Shown one piece after another: positions 36,062 through 51,153 of a stretch of DNA of 64,000 nucleotides (its first letter is position 1; the number at the start of each line of letters is the position of its first letter). Source of the stretch: Luteipulveratus flavus (lineage in GTDB: Bacteria > Actinomycetota > Actinomycetes > Actinomycetales > Dermatophilaceae); NCBI RefSeq assembly GCF_029080175.1, contig NZ_JARFJC010000017.1; one strand, given 5' to 3'. Both the position numbers and the translations under genes were made by a program. The notes under the pieces were generated by a model. The model ran no database searches. It saw only the letters and a program-made list of their open reading frames with translations, and was not told where the DNA came from.

Positions 36062-36106
36062 ACGTCAGTGATCGGTCAGCGCCGTGTCATGCGGTCTTCC
36101 TACGGT
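36062..36106 (+). promoter_or_regulatory. SARP-like operator and promoter, site 1
   Basis: Heptamers acgtcag (36062-36068), cggtcag (36073-36079) and gtgtcat (36084-36090) repeat with exactly 11-bp periodicity. Ten bases later comes TACGGT (36101-36106), a -10-like hexamer, 39 bp before the KAS III ATG. The layout matches sites 2 and 3 at 42666 and 61464 and is that of SARP activator binding sites. Confidence 0.75.
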
Positions 36107-36145
36107 CTGCGGCGGAGACATCCTCCGTCCGTTCCGGGAGAGACC

Positions 36146-37075
36146 ATGACCGCCATCCTCGAGCTAGCCTCCTACGCACCGGTGGCCACGCCGATCGCCC
36201 AGCACCAGGAGCGCCTGGGCGTGTCCGACGCCGACCTGCGCCGGATGACCCGTGCCTTCGGGTACGACCGCGTCGCCGCCGACCGGGAGGTCACGGAGGC
36301 CGAGCTCGTGTACGGCGCCGCGAGCAAGCTGACCACCCTGAAGGGCCGCGAGGAGGACGTCCGGTACGTCCTGCGGCCCCGGACCACCCGGTCGGCGTCG
36401 GCGTACCCGGCCTCACCGCTGCAGGACGTCGTCACCGAGCTCGGTCTGCACCGCGCCCGGACGTTCGCCCTCAACGAGCAGGCGTGTGCCTCCGGGCTGC
36501 TCGCGCTGGACCTCGCCGGTGCGCTGCTCGCGCGCGAGGAGGACCCGGAGGCGACCGCGCTGATCATCGTGGGGGAGAAGACCTACGGCGCGGTGGCGTC
36601 GGTGATCCCCGGCATGGCCGTGCTCGGCGAGGGCACCGCCGCGGTGCTGGTCGGTGCGCACGGTGAGCGTGACCGCCTGGTCGGCTACAGCGCCACGACG
36701 CAGCCCGTCGGCGGCGGCCGGCTCGCCATGGACGAGGCCGGGACGAAGGAGTTCGGTGCGGTCTACTCCGAGCGCCTCACGGCCGTCATCGCGGCCGCGC
36801 TGGAGGTAGCGGGCCTGACGGCGCAGGACCTCGCGATGTACCTGCCGCACAACGTCGGCCGCATCCTCTGCCAGCGCACGGGCTCGGCGCTCGGGCTGAA
36901 GCGGGACCAGATCTTCACCGACAACATCGGCCGGTACGGGCACTGCTGGGGCGCGGATCCGTTCCTCAACCTCGCCTCGGTGACCGAGCTGGGGCTGCTG
37001 AACCCCGGCGACCACTACCTCACCACGTCGGTCGGGCTCGGCGCGACGTTCGCGGCGGCCGTCCTGCAGCACTGA
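36146..37075 (+). CDS. 3-Oxoacyl-ACP synthase III-like enzyme
   Basis: A 309-residue thiolase-fold KAS III. The nucleophile is in NEQACASGLLALDL (about residue 116), the His in MYLPHNVGRIL, and the Asn region is FTDNIGRYGHCWGAD, so the Cys-His-Asn triad is intact. KAS III enzymes condense acyl-CoA or acyl-ACP with malonyl-ACP; some cluster homologues transfer acyl groups instead. First gene of the operon downstream of site 1. It may extend or transfer the ACP-bound unit built by the next three genes. Confidence 0.85.
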   Translation: MTAILELASYAPVATPIAQHQERLGVSDADLRRMTRAFGYDRVAADREVTEAELVYGAASKLTTLKGREEDVRYVLRPRTTRSASAYPASPLQDVVTELGLHRARTFALNEQACASGLLALDLAGALLAREEDPEATALIIVGEKTYGAVASVIPGMAVLGEGTAAVLVGAHGERDRLVGYSATTQPVGGGRLAMDEAGTKEFGAVYSERLTAVIAAALEVAGLTAQDLAMYLPHNVGRILCQRTGSALGLKRDQIFTDNIGRYGHCWGADPFLNLASVTELGLLNPGDHYLTTSVGLGATFAAAVLQH

Positions 37076-37127
37076 CGCCCGCTCGCCCACACACCACGCA
37101 GCTCGATCCGACCAGACAGGGACATCC

Positions 37128-38528
37128 ATGCCTCACGACCGCGCGGACGCCTCCGCACCACCGTTCGCCGCACGTCTGCGGCAGGCGGTGACCGGCGACC
37201 CGAGCACACCGCTGGTGATCGTCGGCAACTTCGAGGTGGAGGAGCGCTGGGCCCGCGACGAGGTGGGGCTGCCGCGGCTCACCTCCGACCTCGGCGCCGC
37301 CGTCGTCAACCGGATGGACGAGCTCGCGCTGCTGCTCGGGCGTCCCGGTGACGTCGTGGTGCTGAAGTCGGCGCCCGACCCCGACCACCTCACCGAGCTG
37401 CGGCGCATCGGCCTGCAGCTCCCGACCGTGCTCGCGCCCGCGCACCACGACCCGACCAGGTCCGTGTCGCAGGACGCGCTCGCCGACGACCTGCTGCTGG
37501 CGCAGCTCGCCGCGCTGCGCGAGAGCGGCCACCGGTTGTACGCCCACGGCATCTCCGACCTCGAGGAGGAGATCGCCCGGCGGACCGGCCTCGCCGTCGC
37601 CGGCCCGAGCGAGCGCGTCGCCGTCCACGTCAACAGCAAGGTGTACAGCCGGGACCTGGCGCAGCAGTACGGGATCCGCCAGCCCCACGGCTGGGCCTGC
37701 CGCACCGTCGAGGAGCTGCACGCAGCCGCGGAGGAGGCACTGCCGTACCTGGACGAGCGCCCGCTGGTGGTCAAGGAGGCGCTCGGGGTGAGCGGCAAGG
37801 GGATCGCCGTCGTCGACACCCCGGCACGCCTGCGACGGATCGTCCGGATGATCGCCCGTCGCGCCGGCTCGCAGCCCGGCCCGCTCGGCTTCTGCATCGA
37901 GCAGTGGCTCGACAAGGACCGCGACTTCAACTACCAGCTCACCGTGGACGCGGCCGGCCGGGTGCACTTCGACTTCGTCAAGGAGGCCCTGACCGCGGGC
38001 GGCGTCCACCAGGGCCACCGCTTCCCGGCCGTCCTCCCCGAGGCCGACGAGGCCCTGATCCGGGAGACCGCCGATGTGGTCGGGGCGGCGCTCGCCCGCG
38101 ACGGATTCGCGGGCGTCGTCGGCATCGACGCACTCACCGAGCGCGACGGCACCCTGCACCCGCTCATCGAGATCAACGCGCGCAACAACATGTCGACCTA
38201 CCAGCTGAACCTGCAGGAGCAGCTGGTGGACGACGGCCAGGCGGCGCTCGCCCGCCACTACGAGATCCGGTCCACCCGGCCGGTGCCGTTCGCGGCCGTA
38301 CGAGAAGCGCTCGCCGACGCGGCGTACGACCCCGCCCGGGGCACGGGAGCCGTCGTGCAGGGGTTCGCGACGGTGAACGCCGCGCACGCGCTGACCCTCC
38401 CGGACGGCGCGCCCGTCGCCTCCGGACGCCTCTACGCGCTCGTGATCGGTGACGACGACCAGGACCTCGCCGCGATCGACGGACTCGTCCGCGCGCGGCT
38501 CGACCAGATGCAGGAGCAGGCAGCATGA
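37128..38528 (+). CDS. ATP-grasp ligase (BtrJ-like)
   Basis: A 466-residue ATP-grasp ligase. It has an N-terminal pre-ATP-grasp domain (about 20-170), ATP-binding Lys residues in HVNSKVYSRDLA and PLVVKEALGVSGKGIAVV (a glycine-rich loop), Mg2+-binding GVVGIDALTERDGTLHPLIE and EINARNNMSTYQ. This family includes BtrJ, which ligates L-glutamate to the carrier protein BtrI. It overlaps the decarboxylase gene by 4 bp (ATGA), and an ACP follows, the same trio as in butirosin biosynthesis. The amino acid used here is not proven by sequence. Confidence 0.8.
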   Translation: MPHDRADASAPPFAARLRQAVTGDPSTPLVIVGNFEVEERWARDEVGLPRLTSDLGAAVVNRMDELALLLGRPGDVVVLKSAPDPDHLTELRRIGLQLPTVLAPAHHDPTRSVSQDALADDLLLAQLAALRESGHRLYAHGISDLEEEIARRTGLAVAGPSERVAVHVNSKVYSRDLAQQYGIRQPHGWACRTVEELHAAAEEALPYLDERPLVVKEALGVSGKGIAVVDTPARLRRIVRMIARRAGSQPGPLGFCIEQWLDKDRDFNYQLTVDAAGRVHFDFVKEALTAGGVHQGHRFPAVLPEADEALIRETADVVGAALARDGFAGVVGIDALTERDGTLHPLIEINARNNMSTYQLNLQEQLVDDGQAALARHYEIRSTRPVPFAAVREALADAAYDPARGTGAVVQGFATVNAAHALTLPDGAPVASGRLYALVIGDDDQDLAAIDGLVRARLDQMQEQAA

Positions 38529-39814
38529 CCGAGCAGCAGACCACCGTCCAGGGCGTGGCCCTGAAGGACATCGCCGAGGAGTTCGGCACGCCGTGCTTCG
38601 TGTACGACGGGGACGTCCTGGAGGGGACGTTCACGCGGCTGCGGCAGGCGCTGCACGAGCGGCTGGAGATCTTCTACTCGCTCAAGGCCAACCCGAACGT
38701 GTCGGTGTACTCGGTGCTGCGGCGGGCCGGGGCGCGCGCGGAGGTGTCCTCGCTCGTCGAGCTGCGGACGGCGCTGCTGGCCGGCACGCCGCCCGAGGAC
38801 GTGATCTTCCTCGGGCCCGGGAAGAGCGTCGAGGAGCTCTCGGCCTGCCTGGACGCCGGCGCGGTCACGCTCGTCGCGGAGTCCTTCGAGGAGCTCGACC
38901 TGATCGAGCGGCTGGCGGGCGAGCGAGGCGGCCGGGCGCGGGTGGCGCTGCGGATCAACCCCAGCTTCTCCGTCAAGGGTTCCGGCCTCACGATGGGCGG
39001 CAAGCCGCGCCAGTTCGGCATCGACGACGAGCAGGTCCTCGCGGCGGAGAACCTCGCGGCCGGCTACCCGCACGTGCACCTCGTCGGGGTGCACGTCTAC
39101 ATGGGCACGCGCATCCTCAACGCCGACGTCGTGGTGGAGAACACCGCGCGCATCCTGGCGCTGGCCGACCAGGTGGCCGCGCGTCACGGCATCGAGCTGG
39201 AGCTGGTGGACGTCGGCGGCGGCCTCGGCGTGGCGTACTTCGAGGGCGAGCAGGACCCCGACGTCGACCGGCTCGCCGCCGGCATCAACCCGCTGATCGA
39301 GGACTTCGTCGCGCGGCACGAGAACGTACGACTCGCGATGGAGCTCGGGAGGTACCTGGCCGCCGACGCCGGCCTCTATCTGACCCGGGTGCGCTACACC
39401 AAGACCTCGCGCGGTGAGCGGTTCGCGGTCGCCGACGGCGGGACCAACCACCACATGCCGGCCGTGGGCGTCGGGTCGTTCGTCCGGCGCAACTTCCCGA
39501 TCGACCTCGTCGGCGCGGCCGACCAGCCGCGGGAGCCGTGGAACGTGAGCGGCCCGCTGTGCACGCCGAACGACCTGCTGGCCAAGAACGCGATGCTGCC
39601 GCCGCTGCGCCAGGGCGACCTGGTCGCGGTGCACCGTTCCGGGGCGTACGGGCCGACCGCCTCGCCGGGGCTCTTCCTCAGCCACGGCTATCCCGCCGAG
39701 GTCCTGGTCCTCGACGGCCGGGCGCACCTGGTCCGCAGCAGCGACCGTCCGCAGGACCTGCTGGACCGCCAGCACCTGGTCGTCCCGAGCCCACCCGTCG
39801 TCGCGGTCGACTGA
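38525..39814 (+). CDS. Type III PLP-dependent decarboxylase (BtrK-like)
   Basis: A 429-residue Orn/DAP/Arg decarboxylase-fold protein with the PLP Lys in FYSLKANPNVSV (about residue 57), the phosphate-binding VDVGGGLGV, and the catalytic GPLCTPND (Cys and Asp from the second subunit). LTMGGKPRQFGID and VHVYMGTRILN match the branch containing BtrK, which decarboxylates glutamyl-ACP to 4-aminobutyryl-ACP; SbnH of staphyloferrin B is a more distant relative. Context (ATP-grasp before, ACP after) favours a carrier-bound substrate. Confidence 0.82.
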   Translation: MTEQQTTVQGVALKDIAEEFGTPCFVYDGDVLEGTFTRLRQALHERLEIFYSLKANPNVSVYSVLRRAGARAEVSSLVELRTALLAGTPPEDVIFLGPGKSVEELSACLDAGAVTLVAESFEELDLIERLAGERGGRARVALRINPSFSVKGSGLTMGGKPRQFGIDDEQVLAAENLAAGYPHVHLVGVHVYMGTRILNADVVVENTARILALADQVAARHGIELELVDVGGGLGVAYFEGEQDPDVDRLAAGINPLIEDFVARHENVRLAMELGRYLAADAGLYLTRVRYTKTSRGERFAVADGGTNHHMPAVGVGSFVRRNFPIDLVGAADQPREPWNVSGPLCTPNDLLAKNAMLPPLRQGDLVAVHRSGAYGPTASPGLFLSHGYPAEVLVLDGRAHLVRSSDRPQDLLDRQHLVVPSPPVVAVD

Positions 39815-39843
39815 CCGCCGCGCACCACCGAAGGAGAACCACC

Positions 39844-40107
39844 ATGACCACGACCACCACCGACACCACGATCGTCGACGCCGTGATCGAGGGGCTCGCC
39901 GAGACGCTCGACCGCCCGATGGAGGGCGTCACGGCGCAGACGTCGCTCTTCCACGAGATCGGCCTGGACTCCACCGGCGTCCTGGACCTGCTGATGGTCC
40001 TGGAGGAGCGCCTGGGCATCGAGCTCGACGTCGAGTCCCTCGAGATGAAGGACTTCACCACGGTCGGCACGCTCGCCGCGTACCTGGCCCACGAGCGGGA
40101 CGCCTGA
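39844..40107 (+). CDS. Free-standing acyl carrier protein
   Basis: An 87-residue acidic carrier protein with the phosphopantetheine Ser in IGLDSTGVLDL (about residue 43). It follows the decarboxylase gene with AAGGAG upstream, and the KAS III-like gene begins 1 bp after its stop. Most likely it carries the amino-acyl unit made by the ATP-grasp ligase and decarboxylase. It may hand the unit to the first C domain of the NRPS or to the A-less T domain. The cluster phosphopantetheinyl transferase (62741) can activate it. Confidence 0.88.
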   Translation: MTTTTTDTTIVDAVIEGLAETLDRPMEGVTAQTSLFHEIGLDSTGVLDLLMVLEERLGIELDVESLEMKDFTTVGTLAAYLAHERDA

Positions 40108-40108
40108 G

Positions 40109-41002
40109 GTGTACGCCATCGCTCCCGGGAGCGTCGCCGGGACGGCGGTGCCGCCGGGCTCCCTGCTCGGGTTCGGCATCACCGGTGTCCACCACCTGCG
40201 CGGCGGCGTCCGCAGCGAGCTGCCCGAGGCCGCCTCGCGGGACTTCCAGGCCGCGATGCTGGAGGAGACCGGAGTGCCGTTCCGCCGGGAGGAGCTGCTG
40301 ACCCGCCCCGGTAACAGCTACGGCCGGCTGGCCGTGTCGGCGCTGGAGCCCCTCGCTCGCGACCACGACCTCGACCTGGTCGTCGTCGCGTACGCGGTGC
40401 CCGACTACTTCGCCGCCCGGCTGCCCACGACCGAGATCATCCAGGCCCACCCGCGGGTCCGTGCGGCGTTCGGCGTCGCCGACATGGGTGTCGTCGCGCC
40501 GTTCCAGGCCCTGGAGCTGGCGGAGCTGTTCGCCACGCGGCACGGGTACGAGCGCGTCGCCGTGGTCGCCCTGGACCAGGTGACGCTGCCCTACGCGGTC
40601 CGCGCCGAGCCGTACCAGGTCCCGCGGACCGACGCCGCGGTCGCGGTGGTGCTGGAGCGTACGGCCGACCCGCGGACGGGCCTGGCCCAGCGGCACGGCG
40701 TGGCGCGCGGGTTCGGCGCCGCCCAGCGGAGTGCGGTGAGCGAGGTGCTGGACCGGCTGTGCTCCGCGGCCGGGGTCCAGCCGGTGCGCGTCGTCGTCGG
40801 CGCCGGAGTCGACCCGGCGTGGATGCCGGACGTCGCCGCGCAGGTGGTGCGCGCCCAGCACGGCGCCCCGTGCACCGGCGTCTGGGCGTACCTGGCCGCG
40901 ACGGTCGAGGAGCCGGTCGTCGTGCTGGAGGCGGATCCCGCGCTCGGCGCGGTCCACGGTCTCATCGCCCTCCCGGGTGCGGGCGGCGAGCCCGCACCAT
41001 GA
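40109..41002 (+). CDS. KAS III-like protein lacking the catalytic cysteine
   Basis: A 297-residue thiolase-fold protein (GSLLGFGITGVHHL at the start, DLDLVVVAYAVPDYF in the first half). Where KAS III enzymes have the nucleophilic Cys, this one has FGVADMGVVAPFQALELA, and no His-Asn pair is recognisable in the C-terminal half. It is therefore probably a non-condensing partner, comparable to the chain-length-factor idea, of the KAS III at 36146, or a binding protein. The GTG at 40109 lies next to the ACP stop; its own stop overlaps the oxidase start. Confidence 0.7.
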   Translation: MYAIAPGSVAGTAVPPGSLLGFGITGVHHLRGGVRSELPEAASRDFQAAMLEETGVPFRREELLTRPGNSYGRLAVSALEPLARDHDLDLVVVAYAVPDYFAARLPTTEIIQAHPRVRAAFGVADMGVVAPFQALELAELFATRHGYERVAVVALDQVTLPYAVRAEPYQVPRTDAAVAVVLERTADPRTGLAQRHGVARGFGAAQRSAVSEVLDRLCSAAGVQPVRVVVGAGVDPAWMPDVAAQVVRAQHGAPCTGVWAYLAATVEEPVVVLEADPALGAVHGLIALPGAGGEPAP

Positions 41003-42660
41003 GCCTCGACGCGCGCGGGGGTGCCGCCGTGGACGCACCGTCCTTCGGCGACATCCGGCGCCTGGCGCGCGGATCGGGCATCGATGCCGCGCTGGCCGTG
41101 ATCGGGCCGGCGGGCGCGCCGGCGGTGCTGTGGGCGAGGCTCGGGTTCGGCGAGCGGCTGCGCGACAGCGTGGTCGAGCACCTGCGCGGCCGGCGGTCCG
41201 GCGACGCCGCCCTGATCACCGTCCCGACCGTGCGTGCCCAGCTGACCGACACCCTCGCCGACCACGCAGAGATCGAGATCGAGCTGCGGGCGCTGCGCCC
41301 GGAGCCGCCGGTGTCCACCCTCGCCCGGCTGCACCGCCGGCTCACCGACGTCGAGCGAGATCTGCTGCGGCTGCACGGTGCCCACGGGTTCCTTGCCGGC
41401 GGGATCGGCGCCGAGGCGACGAGAAGTGAGGGCTGCGCGGTCGCCGTACCCGTGGCGGCGTCCGCGGCGTCGGCACCACTCACCCGGCGTGCCGAGCACG
41501 ACCTGCTGCCGGGGGTGCGGGAGATGGCAGCCGAGTGGGCGGACGACTTCGCCGCGCACGCCGACCTGGTCTACCGCGAGCACGGGCTCCGGCCGGATGC
41601 GCCGGCGGGCGGCGGGTTCCGGTGGATGGCGACGGCAGGGACGCCGGCGGACTATCGCGACGCCGACGTGTGCGACGGTCACCGCGTCGACGGCACCACC
41701 GCCGTCGAGCGGGCGGTCGTGCTCGAGGAGCTGAGCCGCGGAGACCTGGGCGTCCTCATGGCGGCCCCCGGACCGTCTATGTCCGGCGTCCTGATCGCCC
41801 ACCTCGGCGACCAGCAGCAGCGCGACCGGTTCTTCCCGCAGTTCACCGCCGGGCCCACGTGGTCGTGCTTTGCGCTCACCGAGCCCGGCCACGGCTCCGA
41901 CGCCGCCGCGATGGAGACACGTCTGGTCGGCGACCTCGGTACGAGCCAGGCGTACCTCGTCGGCGAGAAGAGGTACGTCGGTGGCGCTGCCCGTGCGCGC
42001 CACGCCGTGGTCTTCGCGCGTCATTCCGGAGGGCCGCTCGGCGTCGGTGCGTACCTCGTGGACGCGACGCTGCCTCAGTTCCGCGCAGAACCGTTGCCGA
42101 TGCTGGGGATTCGCGGTGCGCAGTTCTGCGCGGTGCATCTCGACCGGGTCCCCGTGGGGGTCGAGGACGAGCTGGGCCGGTCCCTGCCTCGCGGGCGACG
42201 CGGCCTGCGGGGTGCGGTCGAGGTGTTCAACCGGCTGCGCCCCGGCGTGGCGGCGATGGCCCTCGGCGTGGCCGGCTCGGCGCTGGACGTCCTCGCGCGG
42301 GCGTGGGGGACTCCACCACCGAGCGCGCAGGACCGCGTGGCCGACCTCGAGCGGCGCGTCGTCGTCACGCGCGAGCTCGTCCTGCGGGCGGCCCTGGTGG
42401 TGGACGAGACCGGCGACGGTGCGCTCGCGTCGATCGCCAAGGCGCGGGCGTGCCGGCTGGCCGAGCACGTCACGCGCGAGGTCGCCGAGATGCTCGGCGG
42501 CCCGGCCGCTCTCACCGCATGGCCGGCCCTGGACCGGGCCGTGCGGGCCGCCCGTGGCATCGAGTTCATGGAAGGCACCCGAAACATTCAGCTGCTCAAC
42601 GGTTTTCGCGCTGTTGAGTCGAGCCGGCCCGTCCTCGGAGCAGAGTCCACCGGGCTGTGA
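40999..42660 (+). CDS. Acyl-CoA-dehydrogenase-like flavoenzyme with N-terminal extension
   Basis: A 553-residue protein. Residues about 175-540 form an acyl-CoA dehydrogenase: CFALTEPGHGSDAA (flavin and substrate segment), the second domain AQFCAVHLDRVPVG, and the C-terminal ARGIEFMEGTRNIQLLNGF region. The first about 170 residues are an Arg/Leu-rich helical extension not typical for the family. In other NRPS pathways such enzymes desaturate carrier-bound acyl or amino-acyl groups. It ends the operon started by the KAS III gene, so it may desaturate the ACP-bound unit or the diaminopropionyl group. Confidence 0.82.
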   Translation: MSLDARGGAAVDAPSFGDIRRLARGSGIDAALAVIGPAGAPAVLWARLGFGERLRDSVVEHLRGRRSGDAALITVPTVRAQLTDTLADHAEIEIELRALRPEPPVSTLARLHRRLTDVERDLLRLHGAHGFLAGGIGAEATRSEGCAVAVPVAASAASAPLTRRAEHDLLPGVREMAAEWADDFAAHADLVYREHGLRPDAPAGGGFRWMATAGTPADYRDADVCDGHRVDGTTAVERAVVLEELSRGDLGVLMAAPGPSMSGVLIAHLGDQQQRDRFFPQFTAGPTWSCFALTEPGHGSDAAAMETRLVGDLGTSQAYLVGEKRYVGGAARARHAVVFARHSGGPLGVGAYLVDATLPQFRAEPLPMLGIRGAQFCAVHLDRVPVGVEDELGRSLPRGRRGLRGAVEVFNRLRPGVAAMALGVAGSALDVLARAWGTPPPSAQDRVADLERRVVVTRELVLRAALVVDETGDGALASIAKARACRLAEHVTREVAEMLGGPAALTAWPALDRAVRAARGIEFMEGTRNIQLLNGFRAVESSRPVLGAESTGL

Positions 42661-42665
42661 CCGCG

Positions 42666-42710
42666 GCGTCAGCCAGGCGTCAGGGCCGGGTCAGGGCGCT
42701 CGACCACGCT
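42666..42710 (+). promoter_or_regulatory. SARP-like operator and promoter, site 2
   Basis: Heptamers gcgtcag (42666-42672), gcgtcag (42677-42683) and gggtcag (42688-42694) are 11 bp apart. After 10 bp comes CACGCT (42705-42710), a weak -10-like hexamer. The site lies in the 101-bp gap before the sbnB-like gene and repeats the geometry of sites 1 and 3. Confidence 0.75.
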
Positions 42711-42761
42711 GGTTCCGAAGCACCGCACCCGCGGGCACGACCTCTTGAGACAAGGAACGAG

Positions 42762-43796
42762 ATGACTGCGCAGCCCCAGCCCGCGTTCACGGTGATCAGC
42801 GGAGAGCAGGTGAGCGCCACCCTCGCCGGACGCGAGAAGGTCGTCCTCGACGTCGTCCGCGAGACCTACCTCACGCACGAGCGCGGCCTGACGGTCAACC
42901 CGCCGTCGTACTTCCTGCGGTTCGAGGACCGCCCGGCCAACCGGATCATCGCCCTTCCGGCCTCGGTCGCGGGGGAGCAGGCCGTCGACGGCATCAAGTG
43001 GATCTCGAGCGTCCCGGCGAACATCGAGCGCGGCATCCCCAGGGCGTCCGCCGTCGTCATCCTCAACGACCCGACGACCGGCTACCCGTACGCCTGCCTG
43101 GAGGCGTCGATCATCAGCGCGGCTCGTACGGCGGCCTCGGCAGCGCTCGGCGCTCAGGTCCTCGGGGCGTCCCGGCCGCGTGCCCGGCGCCTCGGCATCG
43201 TCGGCGGAGGCCTCATCGCCCGGTACGTGCACCACTACCTGCAGGCCGCCGGCGGTGCGTACGACGAGATCGGCATCCACGACCTGTCCGCGGCGCACGC
43301 CGGAGCGTTCGCCGACTACCTGCGCGGGGCGTCCGACGGCGCCGCCGTGACGGTCCACGACACGGCCGAGGGCCTCGTACGGGCGAGCGACCTCGTCGTG
43401 CTCGCGACGGTCGCGCCGGAGCCGTACCTGCTCGACCCGCAGGCCTTCTCCCACCACCCGGTCGTGCTGAACGTGTCGCTGCGCGACCTCGGCACCGAGG
43501 TGATCCGCTCGGCCGTGAACGTGGTCGACGACGTCGAGCACTGCCTCAAGGCCAACACGTCGGTGCACCTGATGGAGCAGGAGCTCGGCCACCGCGACTT
43601 CCTCGCCGGCACCCTCGCCCAGGTCATCGAGGGCGAGGTGCAGATCCCGGCCGACCGGACCGTCGTGCTCTCCCCGTTCGGCCTCGGCGTGCTCGACCTG
43701 GCGCTCGCGCGCTACATCCACGACGAGCTCGGCTCGTCCGGGGCGCTCGAACCGGTCCCGGGCTTCTTCCACGAGATGAGCCGGACGGCCCGCTGA
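42762..43796 (+). CDS. SbnB-like N-(2-amino-2-carboxyethyl)-L-glutamate dehydrogenase
   Basis: A 344-residue ornithine-cyclodeaminase/mu-crystallin-fold enzyme with the NAD-binding GIVGGGLIARYVHHYL (about residue 145), the substrate-binding ISSVPANIERGIPRAS and the late LNVSLRDLG. This branch corresponds to SbnB/VioK, which oxidatively splits the SbnA product to L-2,3-diaminopropionate, 2-oxoglutarate and NADH. The ATG has AAGGAA upstream; it opens the second transcription unit after operator site 2, with the SbnA-like gene 34 bp downstream. Confidence 0.88.
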   Translation: MTAQPQPAFTVISGEQVSATLAGREKVVLDVVRETYLTHERGLTVNPPSYFLRFEDRPANRIIALPASVAGEQAVDGIKWISSVPANIERGIPRASAVVILNDPTTGYPYACLEASIISAARTAASAALGAQVLGASRPRARRLGIVGGGLIARYVHHYLQAAGGAYDEIGIHDLSAAHAGAFADYLRGASDGAAVTVHDTAEGLVRASDLVVLATVAPEPYLLDPQAFSHHPVVLNVSLRDLGTEVIRSAVNVVDDVEHCLKANTSVHLMEQELGHRDFLAGTLAQVIEGEVQIPADRTVVLSPFGLGVLDLALARYIHDELGSSGALEPVPGFFHEMSRTAR

Positions 43797-43830
43797 GCGG
43801 CGCCCGCCCGAGCGACCGGAGGGATCATCG

Positions 43831-44880
43831 ATGACCGTCATCACCTCGGCCGAGCAGTTCAACGTGCCCGACCTGTTCATCGACCTGACCCCTACGCTCG
43901 GGCGGCGGCTGCTGCTGAAGTGCGAGGGGCTCAACCTCGCCGGGTCGGTGAAGCTCAAGGCCGCGATGAGCATGCTGGACGTGGCCGAGCGCGCCGGGAC
44001 GCTGATCCCCGGCGGTCACCTCGTGGAGAGCTCGTCGGGCAACCTCGGCGTCGCCCTCGCGATGGCCTCGGCCAGTCGCGGCTACGAGTTCCACTGCGTG
44101 ACCGACACCCGGTGCACGCCGGCGTCGCTGGCGATGATGCGCGCGTTCGGCGCGGAGGTCGTCGTGGTCAGTGAGCCGCACCCGCAGACCGGGCTGCTCG
44201 GTGCGCGGCTGGCGGCCGTGAGCGCGATGCTCCAGGAGAACCCGTCGTGGTTCTGGCCGAACCAGTACGCCAACGAGGCGAACTGGCGTGGTCACTACGC
44301 GACGACCGGGCCGGAGATCCTCGCCGGCGCGGGCGTCCCCGACGTCGTGTTCGTCGGCGCCGGCACCTGCGGGACCCTGATCGGCGTCATGCGCTACCTG
44401 CGCGACCACAGCCCGTCCACGCGGGTCGTCGCGGTCGACAGCGTCGGATCCGTGACGTTCGGGACGCCGGCCGCCACCCGGCACATCCCGGGCCTCGGCG
44501 CCGGGGTCCGCCCGCCCCTGCTGGACCCGGTGGAGCCCGACGAGGTCCTGCTCGTGGAGGAGGCCGAGACCGTACGGGCCGCGAAGGCGCTGGCCCGGTC
44601 CGGCTTCCTGCTCGGTGGCTCGACCGGCACCGTCGTCGCGGCGGCGGCGACCTGGCTCGCACGCCACGGTCGCGACGACATCCTCGCGGTCGCGATCGCT
44701 CCCGACCTGGGGGAGCGCTACCTCACGACCGTGCACGACGACTCCTGGGTCCGTAACCGCTACGGCGACGAGGCCACCCGGCCCGCCCGTCTCGGCGCCC
44801 AGGACGGCATCACCCGGCTCGACCTGCGCGTGCCGACCCCGTTCGAACCGGCCGTCGACGCGGCCCCCGCCACTCGCTGA
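43831..44880 (+). CDS. SbnA-like PLP synthase (O-phosphoserine + glutamate)
   Basis: A 349-residue cysteine-synthase-fold enzyme. The PLP Lys is in GSVKLKAAM (residues about 39-47), the carboxylate-binding loop is ESSSGNLGVALA, and the phosphate loop is VGAGTCGTLIG. SbnA uses O-phospho-L-serine and L-glutamate to make N-(2-amino-2-carboxyethyl)-L-glutamate, the substrate of SbnB. Gene order sbnB-sbnA-NRPS and the SbnI-like kinase support this over cysteine synthesis. NRPS1 begins 24 bp after its stop. Confidence 0.88.
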   Translation: MTVITSAEQFNVPDLFIDLTPTLGRRLLLKCEGLNLAGSVKLKAAMSMLDVAERAGTLIPGGHLVESSSGNLGVALAMASASRGYEFHCVTDTRCTPASLAMMRAFGAEVVVVSEPHPQTGLLGARLAAVSAMLQENPSWFWPNQYANEANWRGHYATTGPEILAGAGVPDVVFVGAGTCGTLIGVMRYLRDHSPSTRVVAVDSVGSVTFGTPAATRHIPGLGAGVRPPLLDPVEPDEVLLVEEAETVRAAKALARSGFLLGGSTGTVVAAAATWLARHGRDDILAVAIAPDLGERYLTTVHDDSWVRNRYGDEATRPARLGAQDGITRLDLRVPTPFEPAVDAAPATR

Positions 44881-44904
44881 CCGCATCGCAGGAGAACTCC
44901 ACCC

Positions 44905-51141
<6,237 letters not shown>

Positions 51142-51153
51142 GGAAGGTTCGAG

